From Pterois miles (Eukaryota; Chordata; Actinopteri; Perciformes; Scorpaenidae): DNA of 64,000 nucleotides. Below the pieces are notes generated by a model. It saw nothing but the letters and a program-made list of their open reading frames with translations. It ran no database searches and was not told the DNA's origin. Each line of letters starts with the position of its first letter. The stretch's first letter is position 1. Both the position numbers and the translations under genes were made by a program. This document shows, in pieces, positions 1 through 13,340 of the stretch. The stretch lies in NCBI GenBank assembly GCA_947000775.1, contig CAMQGK010000567.1:24377001-24441000 (forward strand). The letters are read 5' to 3'.

Positions 1-3000
1 AATAATTTTATGATTAAAAGAGGTCATAATATCAAATGTTCAAAAATTTCATGAAAAAAAGTCATAGTATAGTATGTCGAAAAATCTCATGGTAAAAGGT
101 CATTTTCTTGAAAGTTGAAAATTTTCATGAAAACAATCATTTTATAGATTGTAAAATGGTTTTATGACAAAAGAAGTCATAATCTAGTATGTAGAAAAAA
201 ATTGTGGATAAAAAGTCATAGTATAGTATGTTGAAAAATTTAATGATAAAAAGTCATAGAATAGTATGTCGGTAAGTTTTATGATAAACATATCATAGTA
301 TTGTATTTAGAAAAAAAATCATTAAAACAATCATGTTATAGTATCTTAAACGATTTTATGATTAAAAGAGGTCATAATATCACATATTGAAAAATTTCAT
401 GAAAAAAAGTCATATGTCGAAAAATGCCATGATAAAAGGTCATTTTCTTGAAAGTTGAAAATTTTCATGAAAACAATCATTTTATAGATTGTGAAAAGGT
501 TTTATGATGAAAGAAGTCATCGTCTAGCATGTTGAAAAAAATTGTGGATAAAAAGCCATAGTATAGTATGTTGAAAAATTTAATGACAAAAAGTCATAGT
601 ATAGTGTGTCGGTAAGTTTTATGATAAACATGTCATAGTATTGTATTTAGAAAAAAATCATTAAAACAATCATGTTATAGTATCTTAAACAATTTTATGA
701 TTAAAAGAGGTCATAATATCACATGTTGAAAAATTTCATGAAAAAAGTCATAGTATAGTATGTCGAAAAATCTCACGGTAAAAGGTCATTTTCTTGAAAG
801 CTGAACATTTTCATGAAAAGTTTTATCGATTGTAAAGAGGTTTTATGATAAAAGAAGTCATATTGTAGTATGTTTAAAAATTTTGTGAAAAAAAGCCATA
901 GTATAGTATGTTGAAAAATTTTATGATAAAAAAAGTCATAGTATTGTATGACAGTAAAATTTATGATAAACATATAATAGTATTGTATATAGAAAAAAAT
1001 CATATAAACAATTATGTTATAGAATATTAAACAATTTTATGATTAAAATAGGTAATAATATCACATGTTCAAAATTTCATGAAAAAAAGTCATAGTATAG
1101 TATTTCAAAAAATTTGATGATAAAGTCATAGTATGGGATGTCAACAAATTTTATGATAAACATGTCAAACTATTGTAATCATAAATAAAATCATAAATGT
1201 AATCATAAATAAAATCATAAAAACTATCATGATATAGTATCTTAAATAATTTTATGATTAAAAGAGGTCATAATATCACATGTTGAAAAATTTCATGAAA
1301 AAAAGTCATAGTATAGTATGTCGAAAAATCTCACGGAAAAAAGTCATTTTCTTGAAAGTTGAAAATTTTCATGAAAACAATCATTTTATAGATTGTGAAA
1401 AGGTTTTATGACAAAAGAAGTCATATTCTAGCATGTTGAAAAAAAATTGTGGATAAAAAGCCATAGTATAGCATGTTGAAAATTTTAATGATACAAAGTC
1501 ATAGTATAGTATGTCGACAAATTTTACAATGAACATATCATAGAATTGTATTTAGACAAAAATCATAAAAACAATCATGTTACAGTATCTTAAACAATTT
1601 CATGATTAAAATAGGTAATAATATCACATGTTGAAAAATTTCATGAAAAAAGTTAATTTTCTTGAAAATTGAAAATTTTCATGAAAACAATCATTTTATA
1701 GATTGTAAAAAGGTTTTATGATAAAAGAAGTCATAATCTAGTATGTTTAAAAATTTTGTGGAAAAAAAAGCCATAGTAAAGTATGTTGAAAAATTTGATG
1801 ATAAAAAAAAGTCATAGTATAGTATGACGGTAAAATTTATGATAAACATATCATAGTATTGTATTTAGAAAGAATCACATAAATAATTATGCTATAGAAT
1901 ATTAAACAATTTTATGATTAAAAGAGGTAATAATATCACATGTTGAAAAATGTCATGAAAAAAAGTCATAGTATAGTATGTCAAAAAATCTCATGGTAAA
2001 AGGTCATTTTCTTGAAAGTTGAAAATTTTCATGAAAACAACCATTTTATAGATTGTAAAAAGGGTTTTATGATAAAAGAAGTCATATTGTAGTATGTTTA
2101 AAAAATTTTATTTTAAAAAAACCATAGTATAGTTTGGTGAAAAATTTGTTGATAAAAAAAGTCATAGTATAGTATGACGGTAAAATTCATGATAAACATA
2201 TCATAGTATTGTATTTAGAAAAAAAATCATATAAACAATTATGTTATAGAATATTAAACAATTTTATGATTAAAAGAGGTCATAATATCACATGTGAAAA
2301 ATTTCATGAAAAAAAGTCATAGTATAGTATGTCGAAAAATCTCAAGATAAAAGGTCATTTTCTTGAAAGTTGAAAATTTTCATGAAACCAATCATTTTAT
2401 AGATTGTTAAAAGGTTTTATGATAAAAGAAGTCATAATCTAGTATGCTGAAAAATTTGATGTGAAAATAAGTCATAGTAAAGTATGACGGTAAAATTTAT
2501 GATAAACATGTCATAGTATTGTATTTAGAAAAAAATCAAAAAAACAATCAAGTTATAGTATATTAAACAGTTTTATGATTAAAAGAGGTCATAATATCAC
2601 ATGTTGAAAAATTTCATGAAAAAAAGTCATAGTATAGTATGTCGAAAAATCTCAAGATAAAAGGTCATTTTCTTGAAAGCTGAAAATTTTCATGAAAACA
2701 ATCATTTTATAGATTGTTAAAAGGTTTTATGATAAAAGAAGTCATAATCTAGTATGGTGAAAAAAATTGTGGATAAAAAGTCATAGTATAGTATGTCGAC
2801 AAATTTTACGATAAACATGTTATAGTATTGTATTTAGAAAAAAATCATAAAAACATTCATGTTATAGTATATCGAACAATTTTATGATTAAAAGAGGTCA
2901 TAATATCACATGTTGAAAAATTTCATGAAAAAAAGTCATAGTATAGTATGTCAAAAAATCTCACGTTAAAGGTCATTTTTTTGAAAGTTGAAAATTTTCA

Positions 3001-6000
3001 TGAAAACAATCATTTTATAGATTGTAAAAAGGTTTTATGATAAAAGAAGTCATAATCTAGTATGTTTAAAAATTTTGTGGAAAAAAAAAAGCCATAGTAA
3101 AGTATGTTGAAAAATTTGATGATAAAAAAAGTCATAGTATAGTATGACGGTAAAATTTATGATAAACATATCATAGTATTGTATTTAGAAAAAAATCACA
3201 TAAATAATTATGCTATAGAATATTAAACAATTTTATGATTAAAAGAGGTCATAATATCACATGTTGAAAAATTTCATGAAAAAAAGTCATAGTATAGTAT
3301 GTCGAAAAATCTCAAGATAAAAGGTCATTTTCTTGAAAGTTGAAAATTTTCATGAAAACAATCATTTTATAGATTGTAAAAAGGTTTTATGATAAAAGAA
3401 GTCATATTCTAGTATGTTTAAAAAATTTTATTTAAAAAAAACCATAGTATAGTTTGGTGAAAAATTTCATGAAAAAAAGACATAGTATAGTATGTCGACA
3501 AATTTTACGATGAACATATCATAGTATTGTATTTAGAAAAAAAATCATAAAAACACTTATGTTATAGAATATTAAACAATTTTATGATTAAAAGAGGTCA
3601 TAATATCACATGTTGAAAAATTTCATGAAAAAAAGTCATAGTATAGTATGTCGAAAAATCTCACGTTAAAGGTCATTTTTTTGAAAGTTGAAAATTTTCA
3701 TGAAAACAATCATTTTATAGATTGTTAAAAGGTTTTATGATAAAAGAAGTCATAATCTAGTATGTTTAAAAATTTGATGTGAAAATAAGTCATCGTAAAG
3801 TATGACGGTAAAATTTACGCTAAACATATCATAGTATCGTATTTAGAAAAAAATCATGAAAACAATCATGTTATAGTATATTAAACAGTTTTATGATTAA
3901 AAGAGGTCAAAATATCTCATGTGAAAAAATTTCATGAAAAAAAGTCATAGTATAGTATGTCGAAAAATCTCACGGTAAAAAGTCATTTTCTTGAAAATTG
4001 AAAATTTTCATGAAAACAATCATTTTATAATTTGTAAAAAGGTTTTATGATAAAAGAAGTCATATTCTAGCATGTTTAAAAATTTTGTGGAAAAAAAAGC
4101 CATAGTAAAGTATGTTGAAAAATTTGATGATAAAAAAAGTCATAGTATAGTATGACGGTAAAATTTATGATAAACATATCATAGTATTGTTTTCAGAAAA
4201 AAATCATAACAATATCATGATATAGTATCTTAAACAATTTTATGATTAAAAGAGGTCATAATATCACATGTTGAAAAATTTAATGAAAAAAAGTCATAGT
4301 ATAGTATGTCAAAAACTCACGGTAAAAGGTCATTTTCTTGAAAGTTGAAAATTTGTGGATAAAAAGCCATAGTATAGTACGTTGAAAAATTTAATGATAA
4401 AAAGTCATAGAATAGTGTGTCGAAAAATTTAATGACAAAAAGTCATAGAATAGTATGTCGGTAAGTTTTATGATAAACATGTCATAGTATTGTATTTAGA
4501 AAAAAAATCATTAAAACAATCATGTTATAGTATCTTAAACGATTTTATGATTAAAAGAGGTCATAATATCACATATTGAAAAATTTCATGAAAAAAAGTC
4601 ATAGTATAGTATGTCGAAAAATGCCATGATAAAAGGTCATTTTCTTGAAAGTTGAAAATTTTCATGAAAGCAATCATTTTATAGATTGTAAAAAGGTTTT
4701 ATGATAAAAGAAGTCATAATTTAGTATGTTTAAAAATTTTGTGAAAAAAAGCCATAGTATAGTATGTTGAAAAATTTTATGATAAAAAAAGTCATAGTAT
4801 TGTATGACAGTAAAATTTATGATAAACATATCATAGTATTGTATATAGAAAAAAATCATATAAACAATTATGTTATAGAATATTAAACAATTTTATGATT
4901 AAAATAGGTAATAATATCACATGTTCAAAATTTCATGAAAAAAGTCATAGTATAGTATTTCAAAAAATTTGATGATAAAGTGATAGTATAGGATGTCAAC
5001 AAATTTTATGATAAACATGTCAAACTATTGTATTCAGAAAAAAAATCATAAAAACTATCATGATATAGTATCTTAAAAAATTTTATGATTAAAAGAGGTC
5101 ATAATATCAACTTTTCAAAAATTTCATGAAAAAAAGTCATAGTATAGTATGTCGAAAAATCTCAAGAAAAAAGGTCATTTTCTTGAAAGTTGAAAATTTT
5201 CATGAAAACAAATCATTTTATAATTTGTAAAAAGGTTTTATGACAAAACAAGTCATAATCTAGTATGGTGAAAAAAATTGTGGATAAAAAGCCATAGTAT
5301 AGTATGTTGAAAATTTTAATGATACAAAGTCATAGTATAGTATGTCGAAAAATTTTACATTTAACATATCATAGTATTGTATTTAGAAAAAAATCATAAA
5401 AACATTCATGTTATAGAATATTAAACAATTTTATGATTAAAAGAGGTCATAATATCACATGTTGAAAAATTTCATGAAAAAAAGTCATAGTATAGTATGT
5501 CGAAAAATCTCAAGATAAAAGGTCATTTTCTTGAAAGTTGAAAATTTTCATGAAAACAACCATTTTATAGATTGTAAAAAGGGTTTATGATAAAAGTAGT
5601 CATAATCTAGTATGTTTAAAAATTTTGTGGAAAAAAAAAGCCATAGTAAAGTATGTCGAAAAATTTGATGATAAAAAAAGTCATAGTATAGTATGACGGT
5701 AAAATTTATGATAAACATATCATAGTATTGTATTTAGAAAAAAATCATATAAATAATTATGCTATAGAATATTAAACAATTTTATGATTAAAAGAGGTCA
5801 TAATATCACATGTTGAAAAATTTCATGAAAAAAGTCATAGTATAGTATGTCGAAAAATCTCACGGAAAAAAGTCATTTTCTTGAAAGTTGAAAATTTTCA
5901 TGAAAACAATCATTTTATAATTTGTAAAAAGGTTTTATGACAAAAGAAGTCATATTCTAGTATGTTGAAAAAAATTGTGGATAAAAAGCCATAGTATAGT

Positions 6001-9000
6001 ATGTTGAAAATTTTAATGATACAAAGTCATAGTATAGTATGTCGACAAATTTTACAATGAACATATCATAGAATTGTATTTAGACAAAAATCATAAAAAC
6101 AATCATGTTACAGTATCTTAAACAATTTCATGATTAAAATAGGTAATAATATCACATGTCGAAAAATCTCAAGAAAAAAGTTAATTTTTAATTGAAAACA
6201 ATCATTTTATAGATTGTAAAAAGGTTTATGATAAAAGAAGTCATACTCTAGTATGTTTAAAAATTTTGTGAAAAAAAAAGCCATAGTATAGTATGTCGAA
6301 AAATTTAATGATAAAAAGTCATAGAATAGTATGTCGGTAAATTTATGATAAACATATCATAGTATTGTTTTCAGAAAAAAATCATAACAATATCATGATA
6401 TAGTATCTTAAACAATTTTATGATTAAAAGAGGTCAAAATATCACATGTTGAAAAATTTAATGAAAAAAAGTCATAGTATAGTATGTCGACAAATTTTAT
6501 GATAAAAATGGTATAGTATTGTATTTAGAAAAAAATCATAAAAACATTCATGTTATAGTATCTTAAACAATTTTATGATTAAAAGAGGTCATAATATCAC
6601 ATGTTGAAAAATTTCATGAAAAAAAGTCATAGTATAGTATGTCAAAAACTCTCACGGTAAAAGGTCATTTTCTTGAAAGTTGAAAATTTTCATGAAAACA
6701 ATCATTTTATAGATTGTAAAAAGGTTTTATGATAAAAGAAGTCATATTGTAGTATATTTAAAAATTTTATTTTAAAAAACCATAGTATCGTTTGGTGAAA
6801 AATTTGATGATAAAAAAGTCATAGTATAGTATGACGGTAAAATTTATGATAAACATATCATAGTATTGTATTTAGAAAAAAATCACATAAATAATTATGC
6901 TATAGAATATTAAACAATTTTATGATTAAAAGAGGTCATAATATCACATGTTGAAAAATTTCATGAAAAAAAGTCATAGTATAGTATGTCGAAAAATCTC
7001 AAGATAAAAGGTCATTTTCTTGAAAGTTGAAAATTTTCATGAAAACAATCATTTTATAGATTGTAAAAAGGTTTTATGATAAAAGTCAAATCCTAGTATG
7101 TTTAAAAATTTTCTGAAAAAAAGCCATAGTATAGTATGTCGACAAATTTTACGATAAACATGTTATAGTATTGTATTTAGAAAAAAATCAAAAAAACATT
7201 CATGTTATAGTATATCGAACAATTTTATGATTAAAAGAGGTAATAATATCACATGTTGAAAAATGTCATGAAAAAAAGTCATAGTATAGTATGTCAAAAA
7301 ATCTCACGGTAAAAGGTCATTTTCTTGAAAGTTGAAAATTTTCATGAAAACAACCATTTTATAGATTGTAAAAGGGTTTTATGATAAAAGAAGTCATATT
7401 GTAGTATGTTTAAAAAAATTTATTTTAAAAAAAACCATAGTATAGTTTGGTGAAAAATTTGTTGATAAAAAAAGTCATAGTATAGTATGACGGTAAAATT
7501 CATGATAAACATATCATAGTATTGTATTTAGAAAAAAAATCATATAAACAATTATGTTATAGAATATTAAACAATTTTATGATTAAAAGAGGTCATAATA
7601 TCACATGTTGAAAAATTTCATGAAAAAAAGTCATAGTATAGTATGTCGAAAAATCTCAAGATAAAAGGTCATTTTCTTGAAAGTTGAAAATTTTCATGAA
7701 ACCAATCATTTTATAGATTGTTAAAAGGTTTTATGATAAAAGAAGTCATAATCTAGTATGCTGAAAAATTTGATGTGAAAATAAGTCATAGTAAAGTATG
7801 ACGGTAAAATTTATGATAAACATGTCATAGTATTGTATTTAGAAAAAAATAAAAAAAACAATCAAGTTATAGTATATTAAACAGTTTTATGATTAAAAGA
7901 GGTAATAATATCACATGTTGAAAAATTTCATGAAAAAAAGTCATAGTATAGTATGTCGAAAAATCTCACGGTAAAAGGTCATTTTCTTGAAAGTTGAAAA
8001 TTTTCATGAAAACAATCATTTTATAGATTGTGAAAAGGTTTTGTGATAAAATAAGTCATAGTCTAGTATGTAGAAAAAAATTGTGGATAAAAAGCCATAG
8101 TATAGTATGTTGAAAAATTTAATGATAAAAAGTCATAGTATAGTATGTCGGTAAGTTTTATGATAAACATGTCATAGTATTGTATTTAGAAAAAAATCAT
8201 TAAAACAATCATGTTATAGTATCTTAAACGATTTTATGATTAAAAGAGGTCATAATATCACATGTTGAAAAATTTCATGAAAAAAAGTCATAGTCTAGTA
8301 TGTCGAAAAATCTCAAGATAAAAGGTCATTTTCTTGAAAGCTGAAAATTTTCATGAAAACAATCATTTTATAATTTGTAAAAAGGTTTTATGATAAAAGA
8401 AGTCATAATCTAGTATGGTGAAAAAAATTGTGGATAAAAAGCCATAGTATAGTATGTTGAAAAATTTGATGATAAAAAAATCATAGTATAGTATGTCAAC
8501 AAATTTTACGATAAACATGTTATAGTATTGTATTTAGAAAAAAATCATAAAAACATTCATGTTATAGTATATCGAACAATTTTATGATTAAAAGAGGTCA
8601 TAATATCACATGTTGAAAAATTTCATGAAAAAAAGTCATAGTATAGTATGTCAAAAAATCTCACGGTAAAGGTCATTTTTTTGAAAGTTGAAAATTTTCA
8701 TGAAAACAATCATTTTATAGATTGTAAAAAGGTTTATGATAAAAGAAGTCATAATCTAGTATGTTTAAAAATTTTGTGGAAAAAAAAAAGCCATAGTAAA
8801 GTATGTTGAAAAATTTGATGATAAAAAAAGTCATAGTATAGTATGACGGTAAAATTTATGATAAACATATCATAGTATTGTATTTAGAAAAAAATCACAT
8901 AAATAATTATGCTATAGAATATTAAACAATTTTATGATTAAAATAGGTCATAATATCACATGTTGAAAAATTTCATGAAAAAAAGTCATAGTATAGTATG

Positions 9001-12000
9001 TCGAAAAATCTCACGTTAAAGGTCATTTTCTTGAAAGTTGAAAATTTTCATGAAAACAACCATTTTATAGATTGTAAAAAGGTTTTGTGATAAAAGTCAA
9101 ATCCTAGTATGTTTAAAAATTTTCTGAAAAAAAGCCATAGTATAGTATGTCGACAAATTTTACGATAAACATGTTATAGTATTGTATTTAGAAAAAAAAT
9201 CATAAAAACATTCATGTTATAGTATATCGAACAATTTTATGATTAAAAGAGGTCATAATATCACATGTTGAAAAATTTCATGAAAAAAAGTCATAGTATA
9301 GTATGTCGAAAAATCTCAAGATAAAAGGTCATTTTCTTGAAAATTGAAAATTTTCATGAAAACAATCATTTTATAATTTGTAAAAAGGTTTTATGATAAA
9401 AGAAGTCATAATCTAGTATGTTGAAAAAAATTGTGGATAAAAAGCCATAGTATTGTATGTTGAAAATTTTAATGATACAAAGTCATCGTATAGTATGTCG
9501 ACAAATTTTACGATGAACATATCATAGTATTGTATTTAGAAAAAAAATCATAAAAACACTTATGTTATAGAATATTAAACAATTTTATGATTAAAAGAGG
9601 TCATAATATCACATGTTGAAAAATTTCATGAAAAAAAGTCATAGTATAGTATGTCGAAAAATCTCACGGTAAAAGGTCATTTTTTTGAAAGTTGAAAATT
9701 TTCATGAAAACAATCATTTTATAGATTGTTAAAAGGTTTTATGATAAAAGAGGTCATATTGTAGTATGTTTAAAAATTTGATGTGAAAATAAGTCATCGT
9801 AAAGTATGACGGTAAAATTTACGCTAAACATATCATAGTATCGTATTTAGAAAAAAATCATGAAAACAATCATGTTATAGTATATTAAACAGTTTTATGA
9901 TTAAAAGAGGTCAAAATATCTCATGTTGAAAAATTTCATGAAAAAAAGTCATAGTATAGTATGTCGAAAAATCTCACGTTAAAGGTCATTTTCTTGAAAA
10001 TTGAAAATTTTCATGAAAACAATCATTTTATAGATTGTAAAAAGGTTTTATGATGAAAGAAGTCATCGTCTAGCATGTTGAAAAAAATTGTGGATAAAAA
10101 GCCATAGTATAGTATGTTGAAAAATTTGATGACAAAAAGTCATAGAATAGTATGTCGGTAAGTTTTATGATAAACATGTCATAGTATTGTATTTAGAAAA
10201 AAATCATTAAAACAATCATGTTATAGTATCTTAAACAATTTTATGATTAAAAGAGGTCATAATATCACATGTTGAAAAATTTCATGAAAAAAAGTCATAG
10301 TATAGTATGTCGAAAAATCTCACGTTAAAGGTCATTTTTTGGAAAGTTGAAAATTTTCATGAAACCAATCATTTTATAAGTTGTAAAAAGGGTTTATGAC
10401 AAAAGAAGTCATAAACTAGAATGTTAAAACATTTTATTTTAAAAAAAAACATAGTATAGTTTGGTGAAAAATTTGATGATAAAAAGTCATAGTATAGGAT
10501 GTCAACAAATTTTATGATAAACATGTCAAACTATTGTATTCAGAAAAAAAAATCATAAAAACTATCATGATATAGTATCTTAAATAATTTTATGATTAAA
10601 AGAGGTCATAATATCACATATTGAAAAATTTCATGAAAAAAAGTCATAGTATAGTATGTCGAACAATCTCACGGAAAAAAGTCATTTTCTTGAAAGTTGA
10701 AAATTTTCATGAAAACAATCATTTTATAATTTGTAAAAAGGTTTTATGACAAAAGAAGTCATATTCTAGTATGTTGAAAAAAATTGTGGATAAAAAGCCA
10801 TAGTATAGTATGTTGAAAATTTTAATGATACAAAGTCATAGTATAGTATGTCGACAAATTTTACAATGAACATATCATAGAATTGTATTTAGACAAAAAT
10901 CATAAAAACAATCATGTTACAGTATCTTAAACAATTTCATGATTAAAATAGGTAATAATATCACATGTTGAAAAATTTGATGATAAAAAAGTCATAGTAT
11001 AGTATGTCGAAAAATTTAATGATAAAAAGTCATAGAATAGTATGTCGGTAAATTTATGATAAACATATCACAGTATTGTTTTCAGAAAAAAATCATAACA
11101 ATATCATGATATAGTATCTTAAACAATTTTATGATTAAAAGAGGTCATAATATCACATGTTGAAAAATTTAATGAAAAAAAGTCATAGTATAGTATGTCA
11201 AAAACTCTCAAGATAAAAGGTCATTTTCTTGAAAGTTGAAAATTTTCATGAAAACAATCATTTTATAGATTGTAAAAAGGGTTTATGATAAAAGAAGTCA
11301 TCTTGTAGTATGTTTAAAAATTTTATTTTAAAAAACCATAGTATCGTTTGGTGAAAAATTTGATGATAAAAAAGTCATAGTATAGTATGACGGTAAAATT
11401 CATGATAAACATATCATAGTATTGTATTTAGAAAAAAAATCATATAAACAATTATGTTGTAGAATATTAAACAATTTTATGATTAAAAGAGGTCATAATA
11501 TCACATGTTGAAAAATTTCATGAAAAAAAGTCATAGTATAGTATGTCGAAAAATCTCACGTTAAAGGTCATTTTTTTGAAAGTTGAAAATTTTCATGAAA
11601 ACAATCATTTTATAGATTGTAAAAACGTTTTATGATAAAATAAGTCATAGTCTAGCATGCAGAAAAAAATTGTGGATAAAAAGCCATAGTATAGTATGTT
11701 GAAAAATTTGATGATAAAAAAAGTCATAGTATAGTATGTCGGTAAGTTTTATGATGAACATATCATAGTATTGTATTTAGAAAAAAATCATTAAAACAAT
11801 CATGTTATAGTATCTTAAACAATTTTATGATTAAAAGAGGTCATAATATCACATGTTGAAAAATTTCATGAAAAAAGTCATAGTATAGTATGTCGAAAAA
11901 TCTCAAGATAAAAGGTCATTTTCTTGAAAGCTGAACATTTTCATGAAAACAATCATTTTATAGATTGTGAAAAGGTTTTATGATGAAAGACGTCACAGTC

Positions 12001-13340
12001 TCGTATGTAGAAAAATTTTGTGGATAAAAAGTCATAATATAGTATGATGGTAAATTTTACGATAAACGTCATAGTATCGTATTTAGAAAAAAATCATAAA
12101 AACAATCATGTTATAGTATATTAAACAGTTTTATGATTAAAAGAGGTCAAAATATCACATGTGAAAAAATTTCATGAAAAAAGTCATAGTATAGTATGTC
12201 AAAAAATCTCACGGTAAAAAGTCATTTTCTTGAAAGTTGAAAATTTTCATGAAAACAATCATTTTATAATTTATAAAAAAGTTTTATGATAAAAGAAGTC
12301 ATATAGTAGTATGTTGAAAAAAATTGTTGATAAAAAGCAATTTAATCATAGTATAGTATGTCGACAAATTTTATGATAAACATATAGTATTGTATTTAGA
12401 AAAAAATCATAAAAACAATCATGTTATAGTATATTAAACAATTTTATGATTAAAAGAGGTCATAATATCACATGTTCAAAAATTTCATGAAAAAAGTCAT
12501 AGTATAGTATGTCGAAAAATCTCACGTTAAAGGTCATTTTTTTGAAAGTTGAAAATTTTCATGAAAACAATCATTTTATAGATTGTAAAAAGGTTTTATG
12601 ATAAAAGAAGTCATAGTCTAGCATGTAGAAAAAAATTGTGGTTAAAAAGCCATAGTATAGTATGTTGAAAAATGTAATGATAAAAAGTCATAGTATAGTA
12701 TGTCGGTAAGTTTTATGATAAACATGTCATAGTATTGTATTTAGAAAAAAATCATAAAAACAATCATGTTATAGTATCTTAAACAATTTTATGATTAAAA
12801 GAGGTCATAATATCACATATTGAAAAATTTCATGAAAAAAGTCATAGTATAGTATGTCGAAAAATGCCATGATAAAAGGTCATTTTCTTGAAAGTTAAAA
12901 ATTTTCATGTAAACAATCATTTTATAAATTGTAAAAAGGTTTTATGATAAAAGAAGTCATATTCTAGTATGTTTAAAAAATTTGTGTAAAAAAAAAACCC
13001 CATATGTCAAAAAATGTTATGATAAAAAAGTCATAGTATAGGATGTCAATAAATTTTATGTTAAACATGTTATAGTATTGTATTTAGAAAAAAAGGTATA
13101 CCAATCATGTTATAGTATATTAAACAATTTTATGATTAAAAGAGGTCATAATATCACATGTTCAAAAATTTCATGAAAAAAAGTCATAGTATAGTATGTC
13201 GAAAAATCTCACGTTAAAGGTCATTTTTTTGAAAGTTGAACATTTTCATGAAAACAATCATTTTATAGATTGTAAAAAGGTTTTATGATAAAAGAAGTCA
13301 TAGTCTAGTATGTTGAAAATTTTGTGAAAACAAGCCATGG
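1..13340. repeat. Higher-order AT-rich satellite array (about 38.7-bp submonomers in 8-mer and 9-mer units)
   Basis: The whole segment is one tandem array that continues beyond the left window edge. Submonomers of 37-41 bp typically begin TCATAGTATAGTATGT, continue with a GAAAAATTT-type core and end ATGATAAAAAG. Nine distinct submonomer types follow each other in fixed order, giving a unit of about 348 bp; shorter units lack whole submonomers. The anchor GATTAAAA(G/T)AGG occurs at 12, 360, 699, 1041, 1256, 1604, 1916, 2268, 2577, 2886, 3237 and onwards to 13,134 (42 counted). Spacings cluster at 342-352, 305-313, 190-192 and 155, close to 9, 8, 5 and 4 submonomers. The plus strand is strongly A-rich. 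There are no coding features; short minus-strand ORFs here are chance. A centromeric or pericentromeric role is possible but not shown by sequence alone. Confidence 0.95.

Noticed and set aside
773..1003. Short minus-strand ORFs in the satellite (also 4674-4859)
   Set aside because: Homologous translations of duplicated satellite blocks, no start context or conservation beyond the repeat.
1..13340. CRISPR-like array of 38-bp repeats
   Set aside because: There are no unique spacers: adjacent units are all related submonomers, and the context is a vertebrate genome.
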